DNA of 64,000 nt from Rouxiella sp. S1S-2 (GCF_009208105.1 NZ_WFKL01000001.1:4154001-4218000); one strand, 5' to 3'; shown: positions 19,102-28,497, numbered from the stretch's first letter. Notes: a model not told the origin generated them from the sequence alone. Made by a program: numbers and translations.

Positions 19102-20565
19102 GTGAAAAAGACCTTCGGCGTTTTTTTTCCGCTCTATACCACCACGTTGTTGATGTTGCTTGGCTCCGGCCTTCTCACCACTTACATCTCACTGCGCTTA
19201 AGTGCTATTCACGTTAGCGGTGCCATGATTGGTGCCATTATTGCCGCCAACTATATTGGATTGGTGATTGGCGGCAAGGTGGGCCACTTTTTGATTGCCC
19301 GCGTGGGGCATATTCGCGCCTACGTTTCCTGCTCGGGGATTATTACCGCTGCGGTAATAGGCCACGGGTTGACCGACATTATTCCGGTCTGGGTGGTGCT
19401 ACGCCTGATTATCGGGCTGTGTATGATGTGTCAGTACATGGTGTTGGAAAGCTGGCTGAACGACCAGTCAGACTCCAGCCAGCGCGGCGTGGTATTTGGA
19501 TTTTATATGGCGGCGTCGTACCTTGGTATGGCACTCGGTCAAGTGGTGTTGATGCTACAGACTGACCTTGGTATGAGCACGCTGCTGGTCATTGCGCTGT
19601 GTTTTGCGCTCTGTCTGGTACCGATTGCGCTCACCACACGCACCAAAGTCGGCCATATGTCACCGGCTCCGATGGAGCTAAAATTCTTTATTGGTGCGAT
19701 TCCCAAGGTGCTGGCGATTACGCTGGTGATTGGCATGATTGTGGGGTCGTTTTACGGCATGGCGCCCCTCTACTCAAGCCAGCAGGGGCTGTCGACCCAG
19801 CAAACCGGCCTGTTTATGGCGCTGGCGATTTTTGCTGGCCTGGTGGCGCAGTTCCCGCTGAGCTGGCTTTCGGACCGCTACAACCGCAATCTGTTGATGC
19901 GAGTTAACGCCGTACTGCTGGCGATCGCTGCACTGCCGTTGGCCATTTTCAGCCATATCTCTTTCCCGCTGCTGCTCGTCGTAGGATTTGTGGTCAGCCT
20001 GATGCAGTTCACGCTCTATCCGCTGATTGTGGCGCTGGCCAACGACATGATTGAGCCAGAACGTCGCGTGTCGCTTTCTGCCTGTTTGCTGATGGCATTC
20101 GGCGTCGGCGCCTGTATTGGCCCCTTGGCGGTGGGTGCACTGATTGAACCGCTGGGCGGCAATATTTTGTATGCATTCTTTGCGCTATGCGGCGCAGCGA
20201 TTGTGGCGCTGAGTCGAAGCTCGGCCGTAGAGGAGCAGACCCAAATGGCGCAGGATGCGCCGGTTCCTCACATCGCCATGCCCGACAGTCTGAGCAGCTC
20301 ACCGTTGTCACCGGCGCTCAATCCTAATTTGGACGAGCAGATGATTCAGGATCAAATGCCCGCGCCTGAGACCGCCGAGCAGTCTGAACCAGAGATTGAG
20401 GCCGAAATTGAACCCGAAAGGCGCTCACAGGGTGCCGATCCGGATGCGGATACCGGCCTGCAGCGGGCGTTTATCCTGCTTGAAGACAGTGATTTTCCCC
20501 CGTCGGATACGCCAGATGAAAGCGATAAAAAAGCTGCGCCACCCAAGGCGGCACAGGGTCATTGA
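19102..20565 (+). CDS. MFS transporter, YcaD-like, with acidic C-terminal tail
   Basis: This is a twelve-helix major facilitator protein (487 aa) in the inner membrane. The segment around VLESWLNDQSD and the overall layout resemble the E. coli YcaD group; the substrate is unknown. GTG 19102 is chosen because AGGGAG lies just before it and the first transmembrane helix follows at once; the frame is also open from a TTG at 19078. After the last helix (about residue 375) there is an unusual hydrophilic tail of roughly 110 residues rich in Glu, Asp, Pro and Ser. The gene is divergent from pxpB and converges on ybgI with only 10 nt between stops. Confidence 0.85.
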   Translation: MKKTFGVFFPLYTTTLLMLLGSGLLTTYISLRLSAIHVSGAMIGAIIAANYIGLVIGGKVGHFLIARVGHIRAYVSCSGIITAAVIGHGLTDIIPVWVVLRLIIGLCMMCQYMVLESWLNDQSDSSQRGVVFGFYMAASYLGMALGQVVLMLQTDLGMSTLLVIALCFALCLVPIALTTRTKVGHMSPAPMELKFFIGAIPKVLAITLVIGMIVGSFYGMAPLYSSQQGLSTQQTGLFMALAIFAGLVAQFPLSWLSDRYNRNLLMRVNAVLLAIAALPLAIFSHISFPLLLVVGFVVSLMQFTLYPLIVALANDMIEPERRVSLSACLLMAFGVGACIGPLAVGALIEPLGGNILYAFFALCGAAIVALSRSSAVEEQTQMAQDAPVPHIAMPDSLSSSPLSPALNPNLDEQMIQDQMPAPETAEQSEPEIEAEIEPERRSQGADPDADTGLQRAFILLEDSDFPPSDTPDESDKKAAPPKAAQGH

Positions 20566-20575
20566 GGTAAGCAAC

Positions 20576-21319
20576 TCAGGCAGGATTGTCGATATCAATA
20601 AACGTGACGTCTAAACCGTGCTCTGCGGCGAGCCATTCGCCCAGAGCCTTGACGCCGTAGCGTTCACTGGCGTGATGTCCGGCGGCAAAGAAGTGCAACC
20701 CCATCTCCCGCGCAATGTGAATCGTTTGCTCTGAGACTTCACCGGTAATAAAGGCGTCTACGCCAAAATCAGCGGCCTGCTGGATGAAGCCCTGACCGCC
20801 GCCGGTGCACCACGCCACCCGACGGATAATTTTCGGCCCGCCTTCTGCGCTGTGCAACACCTTGCGTCCGAGCTGCTGCTCGATGCGCTGATGAAAGTCT
20901 TCAGCCGCCATGCCCGCGGACAGTTCTCCATAAGGCACCAGCGGCATAATTTCCCCTAACACTTTGATTCCCAAAAGCTTCGCCAGTTGAGCGTTATTAC
21001 CGAGTTCTGGGTGTGCGTCCAGCGGCAGATGATAGCCATAAAGGTTAATATCGTTGAGCAACAGCGTTTTCAAACGGTTGCGCTTCATGCCGCGCACTGC
21101 CGCAGGTTCGTTTTTCCAGAAATAACCGTGGTGGACGATGATCGTATCGGCACTGTGCGCGACTGCAGCGTCCAGCAGTTTTTGGCTAGCTGTCACACCG
21201 GTTACAATGCGCTTAACCGTGCTGCTGCCTTCAACCTGCAGCCCGTTGGGCGCATAGTCTTTAAAGGCATTGACCTCAAGCTTTTGGTCAATAATCTTCT
21301 CTAATTCAACGTTATTCAT
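20576..21319 (-). CDS. ybgI: NIF3-family metal-binding protein YbgI
   Basis: This is a NIF3/DUF34 family protein (247 aa, as in E. coli), a hexameric di-metal protein annotated as GTP cyclohydrolase 1 type 2 homolog; its role is unsettled. The metal-binding HHGYFWKNE motif and the C-terminal AAGHHASERYG motif are intact. The frame is open to ATG codons at 21331 and 21337, and an AGCAGG lies nearest those. I kept 21319 (MNNVELEKII) because it matches the family N terminus, but the start is uncertain by up to six codons. Confidence 0.9.
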   Translation of the reverse strand: MNNVELEKIIDQKLEVNAFKDYAPNGLQVEGSSTVKRIVTGVTASQKLLDAAVAHSADTIIVHHGYFWKNEPAAVRGMKRNRLKTLLLNDINLYGYHLPLDAHPELGNNAQLAKLLGIKVLGEIMPLVPYGELSAGMAAEDFHQRIEQQLGRKVLHSAEGGPKIIRRVAWCTGGGQGFIQQAADFGVDAFITGEVSEQTIHIAREMGLHFFAAGHHASERYGVKALGEWLAAEHGLDVTFIDIDNPA

Positions 21320-21384
21320 CACATTACTCATTAACATTACCTGCTAGATCAGGCGATTCCTTTGAAACGCTTAACACGGCAGCG

Positions 21385-22395
21385 TTAAAATTCTTGGCTA
21401 TCGCCCTGCTGCATAAAAATAAAGTTTACGCCGAGGCTGTTGCCCTGTTCAAGCTGACGGATGATTTTGGCGCGCGGATCGTCTCCGGCAGTCAGGGAAG
21501 GTTTGATGTGGCTAATCACCACTTTCAGGCCCTTCAGCGAACCTGCGCCGCCCGCAACTTGCTCAAGGTTTTTCAGCTCACCCAGCAGTAGCTCGGGTGT
21601 AAGATGCCCAAACAGCTGGCTATCGGGCATGCCGTTGGCATAAGAGGTTTCAATGATCATGCCCTTCAGCCGCTTCTGCTTAATCTCGTCGCCGATCACG
21701 CGCCAGGCCGTATTTAAATCACGGGATTTTTCCTGCTTATCGGCACCGGTATCACCGAAATAAGCAAAGGACTCGAGCTGCTGGTTTTCTTTCGCGCTAC
21801 TGACCAGCAGCATTGATGAGGTGACCCCGCCGTGGCTGAGCGGATAGATAACGCCGTCAAGCCCGCTCAGTCCGAGAGAAAAACGCTGACCAGGCCTTGG
21901 CGCATTCAGACGATAGGTGCCCAACCGCTGACCGCTGCCGGTGTCGCTAAAGTTAGGCCATACCCGCCAGTTAAAATAGTGCTGACGCAAGGTGTCGATG
22001 GTATCAGCAGATCCATAAATGGGCTTTTTAGTGTCCTGAGGTGACGCGATAATCAGACCGGCGAGGTGGTCGAGATGGGCATGGCTAATAAAATAGCCGC
22101 TGATAAGATTGCGAAAAACGGCTCCCTGTGGCGTAAGTGGCGCGGCGTTTTGCACAGTGACTTCGGGGAAACTGCCTTTTTCCAGCGCCTTGCTGATACC
22201 CGGCAATACTGATCCAGCGTCCAGCGCCAGGTATCGCGTTTGTGAATCGCTGCGGATCAGATAAGAGGTTAAGTTGCCCTCCTCTACGCCACCGTTTACA
22301 CCAAGCGCAACGATTTTAAAACCGGCGCTCGCTCCCGGAACCGCGCCAAGACCGGCGCCTAAAAGCAGCGCCGCTTTCCAAAATGCCTTTGCCAT
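21385..22395 (-). CDS. Exported class II 3',5'-cyclic-AMP phosphodiesterase
   Basis: This metallo-beta-lactamase-fold protein (336 aa) belongs to the class II cyclic nucleotide phosphodiesterase family (CpdP/yeast Pde1 type). These hydrolyse cAMP to AMP. The zinc-binding motif ISHAHLDHLAG is intact, as are further metal-ligand regions (LSHGGVTSS, FGDTGAD, ISHIKPS). ATG 22395 is preceded by TGGAG at 7-nt spacing. It begins MAKAFWKAALLLGAGLGAVP and then GASAG, a clear signal peptide, so the enzyme is probably periplasmic, as reported for Vibrio fischeri CpdP. E. coli has no counterpart at this site. It stands alone between ybgI and phrB. Confidence 0.88.
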   Translation of the reverse strand: MAKAFWKAALLLGAGLGAVPGASAGFKIVALGVNGGVEEGNLTSYLIRSDSQTRYLALDAGSVLPGISKALEKGSFPEVTVQNAAPLTPQGAVFRNLISGYFISHAHLDHLAGLIIASPQDTKKPIYGSADTIDTLRQHYFNWRVWPNFSDTGSGQRLGTYRLNAPRPGQRFSLGLSGLDGVIYPLSHGGVTSSMLLVSSAKENQQLESFAYFGDTGADKQEKSRDLNTAWRVIGDEIKQKRLKGMIIETSYANGMPDSQLFGHLTPELLLGELKNLEQVAGGAGSLKGLKVVISHIKPSLTAGDDPRAKIIRQLEQGNSLGVNFIFMQQGDSQEF

Positions 22396-22454
22396 CACAT
22401 CGCTCCATGTTGTGCTGATGATTATCAACGTGCCTGCCGACTCCGGCAGACACC

Positions 22455-23894
22455 TTAATCTTCAGCCTGAGCGCGATTTTTGGCTGCCTCAAACGCGGCC
22501 AGAGTATCCTTACGCGCCCGGGCGTGATCGATAATCGGGAAAGGGTAGTCTAGCACGCGCCGCTGTTTTTCAGCCCAACGATGTGGTTGATGAATATCTC
22601 TTTCTGGAACATCACTCAATTCAGGTACCCAGGTTTTGATAAAGCGGCCCTGCTTGTCAAAACGTTCGCCCTGCGTGGTCGGGTTAAAGATGCGGAAATA
22701 AGGTGCCGCATCGGTGCCGGTAGACGCCCCCCACTGCCAACCGCCGTTGTTGGCCGCAAGGTCGCCGTCGACAAGTTTTGACATGAAGTAACGCTCGCCG
22801 CAGCGCCAGTCGATCAGTAAATCCTTCACCAAAAAACTCGCCACGATCATCCGCAGCCGGTTATGCATCCAACCGGTGGCGTTGAGCTGACGCATGGCGG
22901 CGTCGACGATCGGATAACCGGTTTTACCCGCCTGCCACGCCTGTAAATCATCGGGCACATCACGCCACGTTATGCCTTTTGTCCACTCAATAAACGGCTG
23001 GCGTTTACACAGTGACGGCCAGGCCACCAGCAGATGGCGATAAAACTCTCGCCACACCAGCTCATTGAGCCAACCAAAAGCGCCGCCGTCGGTTTTCTCC
23101 AGCACCTCAGGGTTTTCAGCCCGCAGACGATTCAAACACTGGCGTGGAGAAAGTACGCCAATCGCCAAATACGGTGACAGCGTACTGGTGCCGTCAACAG
23201 CGGGCAGGTCGCGCTGCTCAAGATAATCTTGCACATTTTCACGGCAGAAACGCCGCAGCCGGTCGCGTGCCGCCTCTTCACCAATCGGAAAATCTTCACC
23301 CACTTCCTGCTGAGGATAATCAAACGGTGACAGTTCGGCAGCTTCACCCGGATGCGAATTTTTACGCGCATGCGGTGCAGGCAAAGAGCGGCAGTCCGAC
23401 TCGCTCAGGCGCTGCAAAAAGGCGCGGCGAAAAGGGGTATAAACCTTATACATGCTGCCTTCGCCGGTGGTCACCGAACCGGGCGGCAGCAGCAGGCTGT
23501 CATTGAAACGCTGAATTTGAACCTCGGGCGACAGCGCCTTATCGACGGCGGCGTCGCGCTCGACTTCATTAATTTCGACCTGATCATTGTAAAAAAGCGC
23601 ATCGACGTGGTGTTCAGCGGCAAATTTCACCAGCCAGTCAACGCTGTCTGAAAACAACTCGCACTGCTGGTAATAAAGCGGGATGCCGCGCTCTGATAGC
23701 GCACCTTGCAGTGCCTGCAGATGCTGATAAATAAAGGCCGCCTGACGAGGCGCCATATCATGTTTGCGCCACTGCGCCGGAGTGGCAATGAATACCGCGA
23801 TGACGTTGGCGTTAACGTCTTCACAAGCGGCAGAAAGCGCGCGGTTGTCGGTAACGCGCAGGTCGTTTCGAAACCAGACCAGATGGGTGGTCAT
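22455..23894 (-). CDS. phrB: Deoxyribodipyrimidine photolyase
   Basis: This is a CPD photolyase (479 aa) that repairs cyclobutane pyrimidine dimers using FAD and an antenna cofactor under blue light. MTTHLVWFRNDLRVTDNRAL is the typical N terminus of the alpha/beta antenna domain. The C-terminal FAD domain contains the conserved WRCGERYFMSKLVDGDLAAN region and the NNGGWQWGASTGTD motif. It lies 21 nt after ybgA, the same pairing as in E. coli. Confidence 0.97.
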   Translation of the reverse strand: MTTHLVWFRNDLRVTDNRALSAACEDVNANVIAVFIATPAQWRKHDMAPRQAAFIYQHLQALQGALSERGIPLYYQQCELFSDSVDWLVKFAAEHHVDALFYNDQVEINEVERDAAVDKALSPEVQIQRFNDSLLLPPGSVTTGEGSMYKVYTPFRRAFLQRLSESDCRSLPAPHARKNSHPGEAAELSPFDYPQQEVGEDFPIGEEAARDRLRRFCRENVQDYLEQRDLPAVDGTSTLSPYLAIGVLSPRQCLNRLRAENPEVLEKTDGGAFGWLNELVWREFYRHLLVAWPSLCKRQPFIEWTKGITWRDVPDDLQAWQAGKTGYPIVDAAMRQLNATGWMHNRLRMIVASFLVKDLLIDWRCGERYFMSKLVDGDLAANNGGWQWGASTGTDAAPYFRIFNPTTQGERFDKQGRFIKTWVPELSDVPERDIHQPHRWAEKQRRVLDYPFPIIDHARARKDTLAAFEAAKNRAQAED

Positions 23895-23915
23895 GACAGT
23901 GCATTCCTTGTGATA

Positions 23916-24869
23916 TCAGTGCCCATAGCGCAGGCGCAGCGCTTCGGGATAAGGCTCGAAGTAACGTTGCTGCTGCAAATAGGCGTCCGGGTATTCATGC
24001 ATGTAATGCTTAAGCAGCGTGATAGGCGCCAGCAATGGCTGCATCCCCTGCCGATAGTGGTCTATCAGACGCGCAAGCTCCTGCCGCTGGCCGCTGTTGA
24101 GCTGCTTGCGGAAATAGCCCTGCACGTGCATCAGCACGTTGGTGTGGTTGCGGCGCGTGGCTCTATGGGTCATCAGGCTCATTAGCCGGTTGCGGTATTC
24201 GACAAAATACGCCTCCAGCGAATCCCATTTGTCCATAGAAGCCACAAAACGGCCAAGTTCTCGATATTCAGGCTGAGAGTGAGCCAGTAGCGAGAGTTTG
24301 TAACGGCTGTGAAACGCCATCAACTTGCCGCGTGTCAGTCCAGACTCATGCAACATTTTCAATTCATAGAGAGCAAAAACCCGTTCAACAAAGTTTTCGC
24401 GCAAAATAGGGTCGTTCAGTCGCCCGTCTTCCTCTATCGGTAACCAGGGCAACTGTTTCTGCAGTTCGGCGGTATAAATACCCACGCCAATTTTGCTGTT
24501 GTCTTTACTGTTTTCGCGATAAACGCGCACCCGCTCCATGCCGCAGCTCGGCGATTTAGCACAAAGAATGTAGCCACAAAGATGGGTCAAGGCGGCAACG
24601 CGCTTCTCTGAATAACGCTGCATTTTTTCGGTGAGGTCGGTATCTGGGCTGTTGCTGAGGCACATGTGAATACCGTCCTGCATGTCAACCAAACGCAGCG
24701 CCGGGCGTGGCGTAGGCAGGCCAATCGCCATTTCGGGACAAACGGGTTCGAAACGTACAAAGGGGGCCAGTTGCTCAACGGCAAAGGCCAAACGTTTGTG
24801 GCCGCCGTCAAAGCGAACTTTCTCTCCCAGCAGGCAAGCGCTGATGCCGATCGGAATTTTTTCACTCAT
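23916..24869 (-). CDS. ybgA: DUF523-DUF1722 fusion protein (YbgA family)
   Basis: This protein (317 aa) joins an N-terminal DUF523 domain (about 1-150) to a C-terminal DUF1722/YbgA domain (about 190-305). E. coli YbgA has only the second domain. DUF523 includes the TudS thiouracil desulfurases, which hold an iron-sulfur cluster on three cysteines. Candidate equivalents here are in ISACLLGEKVRFDGG, EPVCPEMAIG and KSPSCGMERV. The start follows TGGAG at normal spacing; the frame runs 25 codons further upstream without family similarity. It is cotranscribed with phrB. A role in removing thiolated or damaged bases is inference. Confidence 0.88.
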   Translation of the reverse strand: MSEKIPIGISACLLGEKVRFDGGHKRLAFAVEQLAPFVRFEPVCPEMAIGLPTPRPALRLVDMQDGIHMCLSNSPDTDLTEKMQRYSEKRVAALTHLCGYILCAKSPSCGMERVRVYRENSKDNSKIGVGIYTAELQKQLPWLPIEEDGRLNDPILRENFVERVFALYELKMLHESGLTRGKLMAFHSRYKLSLLAHSQPEYRELGRFVASMDKWDSLEAYFVEYRNRLMSLMTHRATRRNHTNVLMHVQGYFRKQLNSGQRQELARLIDHYRQGMQPLLAPITLLKHYMHEYPDAYLQQQRYFEPYPEALRLRYGH

Positions 24870-25000
24870 GTATAACTCCAGACGTTTATTGCTTTCCATA
24901 GCCATGGAACAGCGCAGTATCACCTTTCTTAAAGTTATACACAAAAATCACTTTGTACAAGTTTATGTAGGCAAAGATACCTTGCGTATCGTCTGAAAAA

Positions 25001-25030
25001 CAAAAAAACCAGCGGATTTCTCCACTGGTT
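25001..25030 (-). terminator. Rho-independent terminator of chitinase gene
   Basis: The arms 25008-25016 and 25021-25029 pair with one G-T wobble. On the minus strand they are followed by a run of T. The terminator lies 46 nt past the chitinase stop codon. Confidence 0.85.
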
Positions 25031-25075
25031 TCGGTCATTCTGTATTGCTTAAAAGCGATTATTCACAGAAAGAAA

Positions 25076-27661
25076 TTATTTACAGCCGTCAACTTTCTTG
25101 CGCCATGCGCCGTACTCACCTTCTGTACCAGGCACATTGGCAGGTCCCGCCCAGTTATTGTTAACCCACACTTCACCCTGGTATTTCACCTTGGTACATC
25201 TCTCGGCATAGGTGTTGGTTTTGAGCCACTGCGGAATATTATCATCCGGCTGTGGCTTATCATCCGTTTTAGCGGGAGTGACAATAAGCGTGGTGGTGGC
25301 AACAGTAGATAACTGTGTTTTATTGTTGGTGACCGTCAATACCAAGACAAAACCTTGAGCGGAAGTGACCAGTGGAGCTTCAATATTTAGCTGGTTAGTC
25401 TCGGTGCCGGTAACGTGGGTCAATTCTTCAGGTATACGCCACGCGTAAGTAAACTCACTCTCTGGGGTCATGTCAGAAACGGTCGCCAATACCTGCGCAG
25501 TTTTACCGCTTATAGCATTGAACTGGCTGGCTAAAGTAATAACTGGCGCAGTTGGATTCGCTTCACTGGCAACCTGGACAGCAACGGTATCGGTACTGGT
25601 TGCCTGTTGGCCATCGGTCACTGTCAACATAAACTCGTAGCGGGCATTTTGAACAGGCTTAGCAACATTAAACGTCGCGCGCTCGGTGTTGGTACTCTCA
25701 AGGATAACGTCTGGGCCGCCTACCTGTTTCCAGGAATACGTCAGAACACCGCCGCCTTTAATGGTGCTCTTGGAGCCATCGAGAACAATCGCCGATTCAC
25801 CGTTAACATTTTGCTGCATTCCAGCATTCGCCTTCACGGCGTGCACTTCCTCAACCGGATTCGTTGAGTCACTGGCGAACGATGAGAACGTTTGGCTAAA
25901 TGCCAACTTCGGTGCCTGAGCCTCAGTCAAACCGCTGGCTGAAAAATCAGCATTACCTATCGCGCCCGGTTTGTCTCGCAGCACGGACCACTCGCTAAGC
26001 ATACCTAACTTTTTGGCTTTAGCATCTTCAAGAACTAATCTGGCATCAGACAAGTAAAAAACTTCACCCTGAGTGTCATTGTAACCAATCATTGGCGTAG
26101 AACCGATTTTACCATAAATCTGCTCAATGCTTAGGCCAGGGAACAGATCCATTTGTTTAAGCTGTTTTGCCGTAGCCTCAACGGCATCCACTCCACATTG
26201 CCCCTGAATATTGTCTTCTTCGCCTTTAGAAGCAAGACATGGGCCTGGGCCGTAATCCATGGTCATCAAGTTAACACCGGCAACGTCTACGCCTTGCTTT
26301 TTGGCATCCTGAAGGATGGCCTTCCCCGCTTCTAAACCGGTGGGGAGTACCGCCAACGTATACCAAATGTCAACTTTGCGTCCTTCTTTTTGCCATCTTT
26401 GCTGAGCAATTTTCAACGCATGATTACGGCGTTGAATAGAGTCCATGTCTAACGACCAACCCATCTCCACGTCAAAATCCAGCTTGGTCAAATTAAGGTT
26501 TTCAACCACGTCATAGTACTGCTGCGCCAAATCGTCCGCATTTTTACAGGCAGAGGCCAAAGGAACATTAACTGCGCCGCCAAGTGAGACCATTACATCA
26601 CCACCGGCTTTTCTCAGCGCATTTATTTTGGCGTACTGTGCGTAATTCTTGACCGGATAGGACGTCCCCCACGTCGGTAAACACTGGTTAGCACTTTTCG
26701 CGACAATAAAGGCCAGGGTGTAATGAGAAATATTTTCATGTTTTTTCATATTTGCCATGTCAGCGATATTGTTAGCATCACCGGCAAAATCTACGTAGGG
26801 AGCAAAGAACTGGGCTGGCCAAGCGGGAACTTTGTCACCGACCAGCTCCTTTGTATTCCCCCAATTCGGGCTGACGCGCCAAGGCGTTGGGGAAAGAGGA
26901 CGAATACCTTTGACGTCATTTGCGGTAATATAAATCACGCCGCCAAACTTAACCAATGAGTTAGCAGAATACGTATGTTTTACATCCAATTCAGGCGCAT
27001 GAGCCAATTGCTCGGCAGTTGCAGCAACGTATTTACCCAACGGTTTCCATTCTTTGCCATTACTTCCGTTTGACTGATTAGAAGAAAGTGAAGGGTCTTT
27101 ACCTTGACTAAAGAATACGGCCTGATAGATTTCTCCATCTTTGAATACTTTATCTCCGCCTTTATATGAATTTGAAGGCTGCCACTCTTTTAAAGCAACA
27201 TAGCGAACCCAAGGATTAGATTGGCTCGGGGCAAAACTGTTGGCTGGAATATCCTGTAGCGCAATATACTCCACGCCGTTAACGGCAACTTTATCGCCTT
27301 TATCATAATCTTTATTATTATCAAAGGCAGCGATAACCGTCTCAGGATGGGTATCAATTTTGCTGTCCGCATTATCACAGGTCGTTGGGTTACCGAGATT
27401 TTCCATATCCTCTTTAGAGGCATCGCCCACGGGTAACCACGGTTTGCCGGAGTATTGTGGTCCCGAATTTGTCAGCGGACAAGATTCCGGTCCCACCCAA
27501 CTGACATTTTTATAAACCTTACCGGCAAAAATAACTTCTATAGGATTATCGCCCGGAGCCGTTTGACCCGCCCATGCTTGTAAATCTGAAGCTAACACCG
27601 TTGTACTAGCACAAATCATACCCAGAGCCAACAAACCCAACGTCGTTTTATTAATTTTCAT
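25076..27661 (-). CDS. chiA: Secreted multidomain GH18 chitinase
   Basis: This 861-aa protein resembles E. coli ChiA (YheB), a chitinase exported by type II secretion. Residues 1-24 form a Sec signal peptide ending in TTVLA. A Trp-rich chitin-binding-like module (about 26-95) and two further such modules (about 115-260) follow. The GH18 domain (about 285-600) has LDFDVEMG, giving Asp395, Asp397 and catalytic Glu399. Two Ig/PKD-like domains (about 620-705 and 706-795) precede a Pro/Asp linker and a C-terminal carbohydrate-binding module (about 812-861). E. coli ChiA has more N-terminal repeats and lacks the C-terminal PKD and binding modules. No secretion genes adjoin it. Likely use is chitin degradation. 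Confidence 0.9.
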   Translation of the reverse strand: MKINKTTLGLLALGMICASTTVLASDLQAWAGQTAPGDNPIEVIFAGKVYKNVSWVGPESCPLTNSGPQYSGKPWLPVGDASKEDMENLGNPTTCDNADSKIDTHPETVIAAFDNNKDYDKGDKVAVNGVEYIALQDIPANSFAPSQSNPWVRYVALKEWQPSNSYKGGDKVFKDGEIYQAVFFSQGKDPSLSSNQSNGSNGKEWKPLGKYVAATAEQLAHAPELDVKHTYSANSLVKFGGVIYITANDVKGIRPLSPTPWRVSPNWGNTKELVGDKVPAWPAQFFAPYVDFAGDANNIADMANMKKHENISHYTLAFIVAKSANQCLPTWGTSYPVKNYAQYAKINALRKAGGDVMVSLGGAVNVPLASACKNADDLAQQYYDVVENLNLTKLDFDVEMGWSLDMDSIQRRNHALKIAQQRWQKEGRKVDIWYTLAVLPTGLEAGKAILQDAKKQGVDVAGVNLMTMDYGPGPCLASKGEEDNIQGQCGVDAVEATAKQLKQMDLFPGLSIEQIYGKIGSTPMIGYNDTQGEVFYLSDARLVLEDAKAKKLGMLSEWSVLRDKPGAIGNADFSASGLTEAQAPKLAFSQTFSSFASDSTNPVEEVHAVKANAGMQQNVNGESAIVLDGSKSTIKGGGVLTYSWKQVGGPDVILESTNTERATFNVAKPVQNARYEFMLTVTDGQQATSTDTVAVQVASEANPTAPVITLASQFNAISGKTAQVLATVSDMTPESEFTYAWRIPEELTHVTGTETNQLNIEAPLVTSAQGFVLVLTVTNNKTQLSTVATTTLIVTPAKTDDKPQPDDNIPQWLKTNTYAERCTKVKYQGEVWVNNNWAGPANVPGTEGEYGAWRKKVDGCK

Positions 27662-27895
27662 AGAAACCTTGTTATATTTAAATTTTTATATTTATAGTTT
27701 TCAACAAACATTCATCTTGGAATAACGACGCATGTTCATTATAACGGACTAAATAATAACACCCGACATTCTGGTCTAAACACAAGACAAGTACGGAATG
27801 AAAATTGTAAAATGTAATAAATAATTACAATGAAACACAAAATTTATTATTTAACTTTAAATGTAAATACTATGATAAATATCAATAGCAGAATT

Positions 27896-27928
27896 AAAAA
27901 GGCCAGAATTTACATTCCGGCCTTTTTT
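27896..27928 (-). terminator. Bidirectional-looking terminator downstream of ybfA
   Basis: The arms AGGCC-A-GAAT and ATTC-C-GGCCT pair except for one mismatch. There is an A-tract on one side and a T-tract on the other, so it can work on either strand. It lies 28 nt past the ybfA stop. Confidence 0.8.
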
Positions 27929-27955
27929 ATAAAAAAATTTAATTTAATTTTTGTA

Positions 27956-28162
27956 TTAATAAAAATACTGTCCCGTTATTTCGGTTTGTGCCAGCCATAC
28001 CGGTTTATTGCTGGTTTTGGCCCAAACACGGTGCAGATAGCTGTAAAAACGTGCCCTATCCGCGCGGAACGCCATAACCGGCAGCGCCAAAATGCCCACA
28101 AGCATAGCCAGCGTGCGCCGCAGCAGGATGTAAGACAGTGAGTATGGGGTGTAATCAGACAT
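27956..28162 (-). CDS. ybfA: Small membrane protein YbfA
   Basis: This 68-aa protein has exactly the length of E. coli YbfA. The C-terminal stretch RARFYSYLHRVWAKTSNKPV is nearly identical to it. One hydrophobic helix (about residues 12-32) suggests an inner-membrane protein; the function is unknown. ATG 28162 follows GAGGAG at good spacing, so the 29 in-frame upstream codons are not used. As in E. coli, it lies divergently upstream of kdpF. Confidence 0.93.
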   Translation of the reverse strand: MSDYTPYSLSYILLRRTLAMLVGILALPVMAFRADRARFYSYLHRVWAKTSNKPVWLAQTEITGQYFY

Positions 28163-28391
28163 AAAATTCTCCTCAGCGCCCAGTCTTACGTTCTCATTTA
28201 TTGCCGGCGAACAGTGACTGGAAAGATTAATAGTTCGTAAATTACACAAATTTTATCGCAGTCGATGTAATTTTACTACTGATCCGACCACTTTTTTGCT
28301 GATAAAAAGCACAATCCGCCCACCACTTGGTAATAAAGTTACAGCTTTGTTAAAAAATCACCCAACCTACGTTAATCGCTCACTTTACCGC

Positions 28392-28415
28392 CATTTTTAT
28401 ACAATTTTTACACCC
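28392..28415 (+). promoter_or_regulatory. KdpE-binding site of kdp promoter
   Basis: CATTTTTATACAATTTTTAC followed by ACCCC closely matches the T-rich element that KdpE binds in front of E. coli kdpFABC. It lies about 215 nt before kdpF. A possible -10 hexamer, TATAAA, lies downstream near 28473-28478. The spacing to kdpF is longer than usual because an ERIC-like repeat sits between. Confidence 0.7.
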
Positions 28416-28497
28416 CATCCCCCCTTCTTTTCAGGTTCTTTATGAGCCGATATTTACACTCGTTTAACTGGCTATAAAACCAAAATCATCCCCAAAA

